The translations under genes were made by a program, and so were the position numbers. Of a DNA stretch of 64,000 nucleotides, positions 16,362 to 25,000 are shown one piece after another. The stretch comes from Lewinellaceae bacterium. Lineage in GTDB: Bacteria; Bacteroidota; Bacteroidia; Chitinophagales; Saprospiraceae. Location of the stretch: positions 248,001 through 312,000 of the forward strand of contig JACJYO010000006.1 in NCBI GenBank assembly GCA_020636075.1, in the 5' to 3' direction. The notes beneath the pieces are model-generated. The model had not been told where the DNA came from. It saw nothing but the letters and a program-made list of their open reading frames with translations, and made no database searches. The number at the start of each line of letters is the position of its first letter. Position 1 is the stretch's first letter.

Positions 16362-17885
16362 ATGCGTGAAATAACAGAATTGGTTTGCGCGCTCCCTTGG
16401 GACAAACTTAAATCAAGTGGATTCTGGGACGTCGTGCTTAAGCCCGGCTCCAAAATGGCACTCTTGTTCGATCTTATTCATCGGGGACAAGCGCCAACAC
16501 AAGAAGCCGCTACGCAGCTGCTTTATAACTCCGTTACGCCACAGGCACTGGGCAAGCTTCAGCGCCTTAAAAACAAGCTTAAAGAGCGCCTTCTGGAGGT
16601 GATCAGTCTGTTGGATTTTCAACAGCCCGGATACACAGACCGGCAAAAAGCACATTTCGAATGCAACAAACGCTGGGCAACTGCCATGACCCTGTTGTCC
16701 AAAAAAATCAACGCGGTAGGCATCGAGCAGTTGGAACAGGTGCTTCGGCATACGCAACATTTTGAGTTTACAGAACTAAGTCTCAACGCGTTGTACCACC
16801 TTCGGCTGCATTACGGCACGTTGTTGGGCGATCCGAAAAAATACGAACACTACCGCTCACTGTACAAAGAATACCAGGCTATCTGGGCAATGGAAAATGA
16901 AGCGGAGGAGCTGTATACTCAATTGATCAGCCGGTTTGTGAGTAGCCGGGCGCCCCAATCGGATGTGGCAGACAAGGCTGCGGAGTATTTCCGGCAAATT
17001 GAACCGTACATGGCCCGGTCGGCGTCTTTTCGCCTGCAATTATGCGGCAGGTTGCTTCAGCTTATGATTTTCAGCAGCCGCAACGATTACAAAACCGTGG
17101 CCGATCTTTGCGAACAAGCCATTGGCTTTTTCCGGCAAAAACCATACTCCAGCGATTTGCCGATGCAGGCGTTTTACTACCAGTTGGTAGTTGCTTGCGT
17201 GCAGCTGCGCGATTTTGGCCGCGGGCAGGCGATCATTCGCCAAAACGCGGATATCTACAATCCTGGCTCCTTCAATTGGTTTAAGGTGCAGGAACTGTAT
17301 TTCCTGCTGGCCCTGCATACGCAACACTATGATGATGCATACGACATATGCTCGAATATGCTGCAACAGGAGACGTTGGCCACCCAGCCGGTGCAAATCC
17401 GGGAAATGTGGAAACTCTACGAGGCATACATGTACCTGCTTGTCCGAATACGGCGGGTCGATCGCCTTCCGGCAAAAGAATTCCGGCTGGCTAAATTTCT
17501 CAATGAAATTCCGGTCTTCTCCCGGGACAAACGAGGAATGAATATTCCCATTCTCGTGTTGCAATTGCTCTATGATATTGTCGATGAACGGTTCGATGCC
17601 GGTATCGATCGGGTGGAGGCTGTGGAAAAATATACTTCCCGCTACATCAAAAAAGACGAAAATTTCCGCAGCAATTGTTTTTTGAAAATGCTGATCCAGA
17701 TACCGGAAGCGGCTTTCCATCGCGAAGCCGCTTCCCGAAAGGCTGAGCGCTTTGAAAAGCAACTTAAATCCATGCCACTTGACCTGGCTAACCAGGCACA
17801 TGAAATTGAGATTATTCCCTATGAGGATTTATGGGAAATGATCCTTGAAATACTCCCTCAAAAGCGGGTGAGCCGCCTGGCATAA
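16362..17885 (+). CDS. TPR-like all-helical protein, paralog 1 of 4
   Basis: This 507-residue soluble protein lacks a signal peptide or membrane segment and is predicted to be almost wholly helical. I start at ATG 16362 because MREITELVCALP aligns with the starts of the three relatives at 18439, 27600 and 33382. The shared marks are an N-terminal block with LIHRGQAPTQEAATQLLY, a central FNWFKVQELYFLLALHT (F304), FLNEIPVFSRDKRGMNI, and the C-terminal EIEIIPYEDLWEM. Pairs of helices with small residues at regular spacing suggest a TPR-like solenoid, hence protein or peptide binding. I know no named family. It precedes paralog 2 on the same strand by about 550 bases. Confidence 0.75.
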   Translation: MREITELVCALPWDKLKSSGFWDVVLKPGSKMALLFDLIHRGQAPTQEAATQLLYNSVTPQALGKLQRLKNKLKERLLEVISLLDFQQPGYTDRQKAHFECNKRWATAMTLLSKKINAVGIEQLEQVLRHTQHFEFTELSLNALYHLRLHYGTLLGDPKKYEHYRSLYKEYQAIWAMENEAEELYTQLISRFVSSRAPQSDVADKAAEYFRQIEPYMARSASFRLQLCGRLLQLMIFSSRNDYKTVADLCEQAIGFFRQKPYSSDLPMQAFYYQLVVACVQLRDFGRGQAIIRQNADIYNPGSFNWFKVQELYFLLALHTQHYDDAYDICSNMLQQETLATQPVQIREMWKLYEAYMYLLVRIRRVDRLPAKEFRLAKFLNEIPVFSRDKRGMNIPILVLQLLYDIVDERFDAGIDRVEAVEKYTSRYIKKDENFRSNCFLKMLIQIPEAAFHREAASRKAERFEKQLKSMPLDLANQAHEIEIIPYEDLWEMILEILPQKRVSRLA

Positions 17886-18114
17886 CCGTTTAAACAGGTA
17901 ATTTTTAGTGAAAAAAGGTGTGAAAAATAGCGTACTGAATTTATTGGAAAGGCTGCTTTTTGATTTTTTTAAATAATTAATAATCAGCGCATTAATTTTT
18001 TTAAAGTAAAAAAAGTGTAAAAAATGTAAAGCGAACGAGCGTGTATTACTGTCCGTAATTCTGGAGGGTTAAGCCCGGACTTTTGACTTCGTAAACAATT
18101 AAAACGAAGTCATC

Positions 18115-18222
18115 ATGAACAGTCAATTTAACACTCCGGGTTTCAACACATTTTCCGCTACCGCTAATCAATCGAACCGCCTTCATTCCGACGTGATCAT
18201 TATCGACATTACCGGCGTATAG
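18115..18222 (+). CDS. Putative 35-residue peptide ORF
   Basis: This short ORF encodes 35 residues ending SDVIIIDITGV. The hydrophobic ending with Ile-Asp-x-Thr recalls the endings of the ORFs at 35081 and 36556, which also lie beside cassette genes. It begins three bases after a 9-bp inverted repeat. It could be a real peptide gene or chance; similarity to the other two is limited to about four of the last nine residues. Confidence 0.25.
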   Translation: MNSQFNTPGFNTFSATANQSNRLHSDVIIIDITGV

Positions 18223-18383
18223 GTTTCCCGTAGGTTCAAACTGCCAAAGTTTGAAAAACGATTGATGTAATTCTTCCCTAAAATTCCATTTCCTGTCCAG
18301 GTTCCGCTTTTGTTGGCAAGCTGTTTGCGCACATTTTGCATATTGCGCATATGTATCAACGAACAATATCGTTTGAAACAGCG

Positions 18384-18391
18384 TAGGTTTG
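18384..18391 (+). promoter_or_regulatory. Possible promoter element of helical paralog 2
   Basis: TAGGTTTG fits TAnnTTTG, with a predicted start about 40 bases before the ATG at 18439. No properly spaced TTG is seen upstream. Confidence 0.4.
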
Positions 18392-18438
18392 TTCCTCCTA
18401 ATCAATTGCCAGCACCCGCCTGATAACCTGCGTCCGGT

Positions 18439-19989
18439 ATGGATGAATTGCGAGAATTAGTTTCTATTGTAACCAAGCAAAAGCTTCGGGCAGCTTCGCT
18501 GCTCACCGTCAAGGCGCTCCAACCAGGCCCTTTGTCGATGCGCCTGTACGATCTGGTGGCTGAAGGAAAGGTCGAAACCGACGAACAAGCCATGGCTGCC
18601 TTGTACGGCAACAAGGCGAAAATGGTTTCATACCAGCGGATCAAAAAATCCTTGCGCTTGTATTTGGTCCAAATGCTGCTGATCATCGACCTGAACCTCC
18701 CGACCTACAACCCGCGGCAGAAAGCGTACTTCGATGCGTATAAAAAATGGGGCGCTGTTAAAGTCTTGCTGGGCAAAAATGCACACCGCTCCGTCCTGAC
18801 GCTTTCCGCAGAATTACTCCGCACAGCCCTGCGTTACGATTTCATCGACCTCGCACTCGACATGGTGCGTGCGCTGCGGCTCTACTACGGCTCCATCGAA
18901 GGCAATCTGAAAAAATATGAACGCTACGGCAAACAGGTCAAAATCCTGGAAGATATCCTGTATTTTGAAAACCTTGCCGAAGACTTGTACACGGATCTCG
19001 TTATTCGCTTTGTGAACGACAAGTCGACCAAACGCGATGTGCCCGCCGTGGCCCGCAAGTATTTCGAAAAACTGGAAAAAGCCCTCAGCAAGTACGGCTC
19101 CTATCGACTGCACCTCACCGGCCGGCTGATCGAAATCATCATTTATACCAGCGTCAACGACTACAAAAAGACCATTGCCATTTGTGATAAGGCCATCCGC
19201 TTTTTCGATGCCAAAAACTACGTGGCCAATGTACCGCTGCAAGCCTTTCTCTACCAGGAAATGGTCTGTTACGTTCAACTGCGCGACTATTCGCGGGGAC
19301 GAAAAGCCGCCGAGCGCGGCTTCAAACTCCTCGAAATGGGTTCTTTCAACTGGTTCAAGTACCAGGAACTGCTGCTGCTGCTTTCCCTGCATTCCCGGGA
19401 ATATCAGGAAGCTTACGCCATTTACAAAAAAACCGTTAAACACCGGCGGTTCAACGGCCTCCCCGATGGCATCAAGCAAATCTGGAAAATTTTTGAAGCC
19501 TATTTGTACTACCTCATCCAGGTAGGCCGTATCGTGCCCGACGACCCGGAAACGGTTATCAGCCGTATCCGGATCATGCGTTTCCTCAACGACTTGCCGA
19601 TCTTTTCCAAAGACCGGCGCGGCATGAACATTCCCATCCTTATTTTTCACATTCTATTTCTGGTGCTCACCAAACGCCACGACGAGGTGATCGACCGCAT
19701 GGAGGCAATCCAGAAGTACAGCACGCGTTACCTGAAAAAGGAGGACAATTATCGCAGCAACTGTTTCATAAAAATGTTGCTCACACTTCCCGACCAGGGT
19801 TTTCACCAGACTGCCGTGATTCGGCATGCCGAAAAAAATGTGAAACGGCTTGCAGAGGTGACGCTCGACTTTGCCAACCAATCCCACGACATCGAGATCA
19901 TCCCCTACGAAGATCTCTGGCAAATGGCGCTCGATTCGCTGGATAACACCATTTACAAGCCGCGTTTGCGTAAGGGGAAAGGAGAATAA
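18439..19989 (+). CDS. TPR-like all-helical protein, paralog 2 of 4
   Basis: This is a 516-residue cytoplasmic protein of the same family as the genes at 16362, 27600 and 33382. The N-terminal block DELRELVSIVTKQK and LYDLVAEGKVETDEQAMAALYG, the central SFNWFKYQELLLLLSLHS (F303), FLNDLPIFSKDRRGMNIPI and the C-terminal DIEIIPYEDLWQM are in register with the relatives. It is richer in Lys and Arg than paralog 1. It is the first gene of cassette one, followed by the NCxGxGIC protein and then the 1,663-residue adhesin on the same strand. A regulatory or export-accessory role is guessed only from this order being repeated at 33382-58296. Confidence 0.78.
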   Translation: MDELRELVSIVTKQKLRAASLLTVKALQPGPLSMRLYDLVAEGKVETDEQAMAALYGNKAKMVSYQRIKKSLRLYLVQMLLIIDLNLPTYNPRQKAYFDAYKKWGAVKVLLGKNAHRSVLTLSAELLRTALRYDFIDLALDMVRALRLYYGSIEGNLKKYERYGKQVKILEDILYFENLAEDLYTDLVIRFVNDKSTKRDVPAVARKYFEKLEKALSKYGSYRLHLTGRLIEIIIYTSVNDYKKTIAICDKAIRFFDAKNYVANVPLQAFLYQEMVCYVQLRDYSRGRKAAERGFKLLEMGSFNWFKYQELLLLLSLHSREYQEAYAIYKKTVKHRRFNGLPDGIKQIWKIFEAYLYYLIQVGRIVPDDPETVISRIRIMRFLNDLPIFSKDRRGMNIPILIFHILFLVLTKRHDEVIDRMEAIQKYSTRYLKKEDNYRSNCFIKMLLTLPDQGFHQTAVIRHAEKNVKRLAEVTLDFANQSHDIEIIPYEDLWQMALDSLDNTIYKPRLRKGKGE

Positions 19990-20493
19990 CCCTCTGCTTA
20001 AAGTTTTAGCAGGGACGTACAACTTTTCCAATCTCAAATTTTCTTTTCCAATTTCAAATGAAAAGAATGATCCCGGCTTGGGACGTTTCCTGAATCTGAA
20101 CTGTCCACGTTGAAAATGGAGATTTGAAAAGTTGCTTACCCTGTATTGGGAAGGCCTGGAGCTAAGTTCAACGCCGACACCCGGAACTATGGGTGATTAT
20201 CCCGAAAATTTACCTGCGGCCTGGCGCACTTTGCGCATACCCATTCCTTTTCCATGTTAACCTGTTTCCCGAAGTGTGCCTGCCCTTGTATCGGATGGCG
20301 CTGCATTTTTTTTGCTTTTTTTTAGAAAAAACGCGCCTCTTTTACTGCACTTGAACGGGTGGGGTTGTGGAATTTTGTGAAATCATTATTTATTTGTAAA
20401 TCAATTATTTATGAAATTTTAAAGTGATTTTATATCTTCTTTTTTCATTTTTAAAATTCAAAAAAATGGCATGACGTGGCATGCTGCGGCCGG
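19990..20493. other. Gene-free spacer in cassette one
   Basis: No gene is supported here. The proximal part has a weak inverted repeat (CCTCTGCT and AGCAGGG near 19991-20013) that could end the upstream message. The distal part (about 20330-20465) is strongly AT-rich, as expected before a promoter. Confidence 0.5.
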
Positions 20494-20501
20494 TACTTTT
20501 G
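20494..20501 (+). promoter_or_regulatory. Possible promoter of the first NCxGxGIC gene
   Basis: TACTTTTG matches TAnnTTTG and lies at the end of an AT-rich block, about 40 bases before the ATG at 20542. The predicted leader is A/C-rich (ACAAAACAACAACACTAACA). Confidence 0.45.
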
Positions 20502-20541
20502 TAACATCAAAACAAAACAACAACACTAACACGCAATCACG

Positions 20542-20961
20542 ATGCTAATCAAAACTGAAAATATGAGGACGTTTCAAAACACAACGGCTATTCAAAGCCA
20601 AAACCTGCACTCCGGCCAGAAGGTCCGCGCAGATGTAGTGCTGGGATCACCCAGTGCCAACTGCAGCGGGGTCGGAATATGCCGGGTGATGGCTCATGGT
20701 GCAGGGGCAGAAATCTCCTGCCCGAACGTACCCACCCTGGTGAGCTTTACCAAAGCCGGAAAAATCCGCTTTGAATTTGACAAAAAATCCATGGAAGGCC
20801 GCTACATGCGGCGGCATTTCCGGTGGGCGCTGTTCCAGGTATTCGAGCATTACATCATCCCACATAGTGTGCTTGGGGCTGTAAAACTTGAAAAACGCAC
20901 GATTAATCCCGGGATCTATTCTGTTCTGGAAGTAGGCGATCGGCTGATCGTAGATTTCTAA
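20542..20961 (+). CDS. Small NCxGxGIC protein, copy 1
   Basis: This 139-residue soluble protein has no signal peptide. It is related to the protein at 36669 through VVLGSPSANCSGVGICRV (N40, C41, C47), then an Ile-Ser/Ile-Pro-Cys-Pro segment (EISCPNVPTLVSF), a KIRFEF strand, a basic stretch and a closing GIYSVLEVGDRLIVDF strand. The three cysteines (41, 47 and the one in SCPN) are shared by both copies and could bind a metal or cofactor; that is an inference. It lies between a helical paralog and a giant adhesin in both cassettes. I recognise no named family. Confidence 0.72.
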   Translation: MLIKTENMRTFQNTTAIQSQNLHSGQKVRADVVLGSPSANCSGVGICRVMAHGAGAEISCPNVPTLVSFTKAGKIRFEFDKKSMEGRYMRRHFRWALFQVFEHYIIPHSVLGAVKLEKRTINPGIYSVLEVGDRLIVDF

Positions 20962-22038
20962 CCGGAAACAGACCACTTTAAATACATTTTATAACACTAA
21001 AAATCCGTGCCCTAAACGAAAGGAAAATTGGCCTCAGAAATAGACCGACCATTGAAAAACGAACTCCCGTGTATCCCATTTAAACCCTTTTGATTCCCAA
21101 GACCATGTCCGTAGGTATTTACTGGTGGTGCAATTGCACCTTGCCGGACGGTACCCGGTATGGCCTGCCGCGCAAGGCGTGGCGTGCCGCGCCGTAACGG
21201 ACGGACGCATGGCAAGGATCAGAGAAACAGGCATCCGACTGGCAAAGGCCATTCAAAGGTGGTGTCGGTTAGATGATCAGCGCAAACTGGCCCGACGATA
21301 ACGATTGATGGAAAGGGGTGCGCATATGAACACTATCGGGATGCTGTCATTCCGGCTATTCCAAACCGGGGTCGGAATGGCAGTTGCCGATGGGATGTTC
21401 CAAATGCCAACAACCGAATAAAACAAAAATAATAATTGACAATCCCGACTGTATCGGGCGTGCCAAATTTCATACGAGAAGGTAAATGTGCAGAGGAGTA
21501 TGCACCTGCAAGAATCGGAAACATCATTTCCGGTTGCAAAGTAAAAACACCCTTCTCCTAAACATGGAATTGGCAGTTCGTCAGGTTGTCGGGCAAATCT
21601 GGAATCACGGCCATAGGCCAAAAGATATCAACCTGTTTTCACCGAAAGAGGTGTAAACGAAACTACCCGAGTGTTCGCGATGGGGGGTGGGGCAGCAGAT
21701 ACTCAAGAAGTTTTTGCTTCCCCCAACCCCCACGAGCGAGAATCTTCGGGAGGATCAGACCGACCTAAGGTATCCGATTGCTGCAAACCTCTGTGCAGTG
21801 ACTCCGGTATGCCGGTTTTGGTGCAACTGAATTAATACATCCATCCCCCCTGCGCGCACCGGGTACTCCGGTATCCGGTGCGCCAAAATAATCCAGTAGT
21901 GTACAAGTGCTTGCTCTCATCGAATGGGCAGGCGCAGTACAATGCTTTTTAAGACATTGAAATTCAAGATTTTAGAATTTGTTTTTGTTCCATTTATAAC
22001 TACTAATCTTAATCCATAACATCTAAATTTTATTTTTC
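20962..22038. other. About 1.1 kb without a recognised gene upstream of adhesin 1
   Basis: Three consecutive short frames of 30-31 codons occur on the plus strand (21105-21197, 21209-21301, 21326-21421), none with a recognisable motif. Hairpins include CCCGA/TCGGG at 21444-21458, an imperfect G-rich/C-rich pairing of about 21663-21752 (GGGGGGTGGGGCAGCA against TGCTTCCCCCAACCCCCA), and a 9-bp stem GCGCACCGG/CCGGTGCGC at 21854-21883. The last 100 bases are AT-rich and probably hold the adhesin promoter. Confidence 0.5.
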
Positions 22039-25000
22039 ATGCGAACTCTCAAATCATTTTCGTTGAAAGGAATGCGCCGCTTCGGTTGGCTTGCGCTGCC
22101 CTTGTGTCTGCTGGTTTTTGTGCAGGCTTTTTCCGGACCAATCCCGGACGTTTTTAAATCAACAACTACTGAAACAGCGGCCGCCACACCGCTGGCAGTG
22201 TCTGTTAACGCGGGCTCCAACAGCCCGCTTTGTGCAGGCACTACCTTGTTTCTTTCAGCGCTGATTACCAGTGGTACCGCGCCGTATACCTTCAGTTGGG
22301 ATGGCCCGGATGGATTTACATCGACAAGCCAGAATCCCTCCCGGCCCGGAATTACCCAGGCGCAGGCGGGCAGCTATAGCGTCACAGTGACCGATGGCAC
22401 TGGCATGACCGGTTCGGCTAGTGTGACGGTCGTGGTGCATGAACCTGCTACGGCAAACGCCGGATCGGATAAAATACTTTGTAAAAACGCTACCTACCAG
22501 CTCAATGGCGCCATCGGCGGCTCTGCGGCCAGCAGTACCTGGACGGCCTCGGTAGGCGGTGGTAATTTTACGCCCAATCCCTTTGTCTTAAACCCAACCT
22601 ACCATCCGCCATTAAATTTTGTCGGAAACATTACCCTAACGCTTACCACCAACAATCCGGCCGGTCCGTGCAACGCTGCCAGCGATCAGCTGCTGCTCAC
22701 ATACGGCGACCCGGATGCCATGGTGTGTAATGATTTGGTGGAAATATCCTTGGATGACGATTGCTCCGTCACCGTAACGCCCGACATGGCGCTGGAAGGC
22801 GACGTGCTGGACTCCTTGTTTACGGTAAGTATTTTTACGCTGCAAGGCGTAAATATTGGCAATACCATTACCTCACAATATATCGGAATACCCCTGAAAA
22901 TCCGTGTAACCAACATTTGTTCCGGCAACTTCTGCATGACCGATGCCATTGCCTATGATGTGCTGCCACCAGTCTTTCTGACTTGCGCGGACATTACCGT
23001 GGCTTGTGTGGTCAACGACTATTCGCCGCAATATTTGCAAGATAGCCTGGGTATTGCCGAGGCATACCCGACGGTAACCGACAATTGTTCTCCGGTTACC
23101 CTGAGCAAAAACGATACTTGGGTCGATGTGCCCTGTGGCGGGACGTTTAACGGCAATAATAACCTGAGTGGCTATGTGAAACGCGTATGGACAGCCACCG
23201 ACGCCAGCGCCAACAAGTCGACCTGTACCCAGTACATTTATTTTGAACGGGTCAGCATTTACAACCTGCAATTGCCGGGCGACGTAACGGTTGCCTGTAA
23301 TATGAGCATGACCGACCCCAATGTTACCGGGGCGCCGTACTATGTGTTTAACGGAAAAATATTTTACCTGAGCGGAACGAACTCTTTTTGTGAAATAAAT
23401 GCCACCCCTACTGATCAACTCGCGCCATTCTGCGATGGTACCTACTCGATCATTCGTACCTGGACGATATTCAACCTCTGCGGAACATCCTCGACTAACC
23501 CGCCGAATCCGCTCACGCATATTCAGGTGATCAATGTAGTGGACAACAAGGGCCCGGATTTTACTTGCCCGGCAAACCTCACCGTGAGCACCGATCCGCT
23601 GGCCTGTTGCGCAACTGTAGACCTGCCGGACGTAGTTATGGAAGATGCTTGCGGCCGCGTGCAGGATGCCAGTGCCCTGATCCTGGTTATCGATCCGTTT
23701 ACCGGCGATACCGCAGACCAATTGATCATAGATGCTATACTGACCACTTTCCCCGGCAACCCACCGAACAACAGTGATACCCTCGCGGTATTCGGCCTTA
23801 CGCCTTGCCTGCCCATTGGCGAGCATATTGTGTACTATTTTTCAGAAGATGCTTGCGGCGCTTCCTCATCTTGTTCTTTTAAAATAAAAGTGGAGGATCA
23901 GGTGCCTCCAGTGGCTGCCTGCGACGAAATTACCCAGGTTTCTCTGGGCATCGACGGAATGGTGTTCGTCAATGCCAGCACGTTTGATGACGGTTCGTAC
24001 GATAATTGTGGCCCGGTAAACTTTAAAGTGCGCCGGCTCGAATTCTCTGCTTGCCAGGCAGACACGCTGTTCTACGACCAGGTGAAGTTTTGCTGCGAAG
24101 ATGTCGGTGATACCGTTATGGTAATTCTACGGGTGTATGACGTGCCTATGCCCTTGGGACCAGTGGCCCTTGATTTTGAAGAAGCGCATTCCAACGATTG
24201 TCAAGTGCAGGTGTACATTGACGACAAACTCAAACCGGTTTGTATCTCACCAGGCAACGTGACCGTGAGCTGTGAAAATTTTGATCCCAGCCTCTGGGCT
24301 TATGGAACACCTACTGCTGCCGACAACTGTTGCATTGACACACTCACCGTTTCGGACAATTACAGTGCGTTCGACACCATTTGCAGCAAAGGCACCATCG
24401 TCCGGACCTTCCGGGTATTCGACTGCCATGGCCTGTCCAATCAATGCACCCAGCGTATTATCGTAGAGTACGAACAGGATTATTACATCCACTTCCCCGA
24501 CGACGTGATCGTGACCACCTGCAACGGCTCCGGGACCTATGGCGAGCCCATTTTTTACGGTGAAGACTGCGAATTGCTCGGCGCCTCCTATGAAGATCAG
24601 GTATTCACCGTTGTTCCGGATGCCTGTTTCAAAATAGAACGTACCTGGACAATCATCAACTGGTGTACCTACGACCCCAACCAGGGCTGCACCTTTGTGC
24701 CAAACCCAAACCCGAACGCAACGGCCAACCATCCGTCCAACCTGATTGGTCCGATCGTATCGGCCTTCGGTACGCCGGCACCCTGGGCGCCGACCGTCAC
24801 GAAGATCAGCCCAACTGAAGCAGCGGTCAATTTCAGCCAATACTGGACAGCCAATGCCAATTGCTACAAATACAAGCAGATCATCAAGATCGTCGACTCC
24901 GATAAACCCACGATCGATTGCCCGGCCAGCCCGGTGGAAATTTGCGACCTGACCGACAACAATGCACAGCTCTGGAACGAAACATACTGGTACGACAGCA

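Larger units (their letters stand above)
17886..18438. other. AT-rich spacer between helical paralogs 1 and 2
   Basis: The first ~150 bases are very AT-rich. A 9-bp inverted repeat (TGACTTCGT at 18084-18092 and its complement at 18104-18112) sits immediately before the short ORF at 18115. A minus-strand frame of 119 codons (18046-18405) has no supporting feature and I do not call it. Confidence 0.5.

Noticed and set aside
18046..18405. Minus-strand frame of 119 codons between helical paralogs
   Set aside because: It has no domain, no relative in the window and lies across the predicted promoter of paralog 2.
21277..21621. Minus-strand frame of 114 codons
   Set aside because: It has low-complexity, Cys- and aromatic-rich content with no motif, in a region that looks non-coding.
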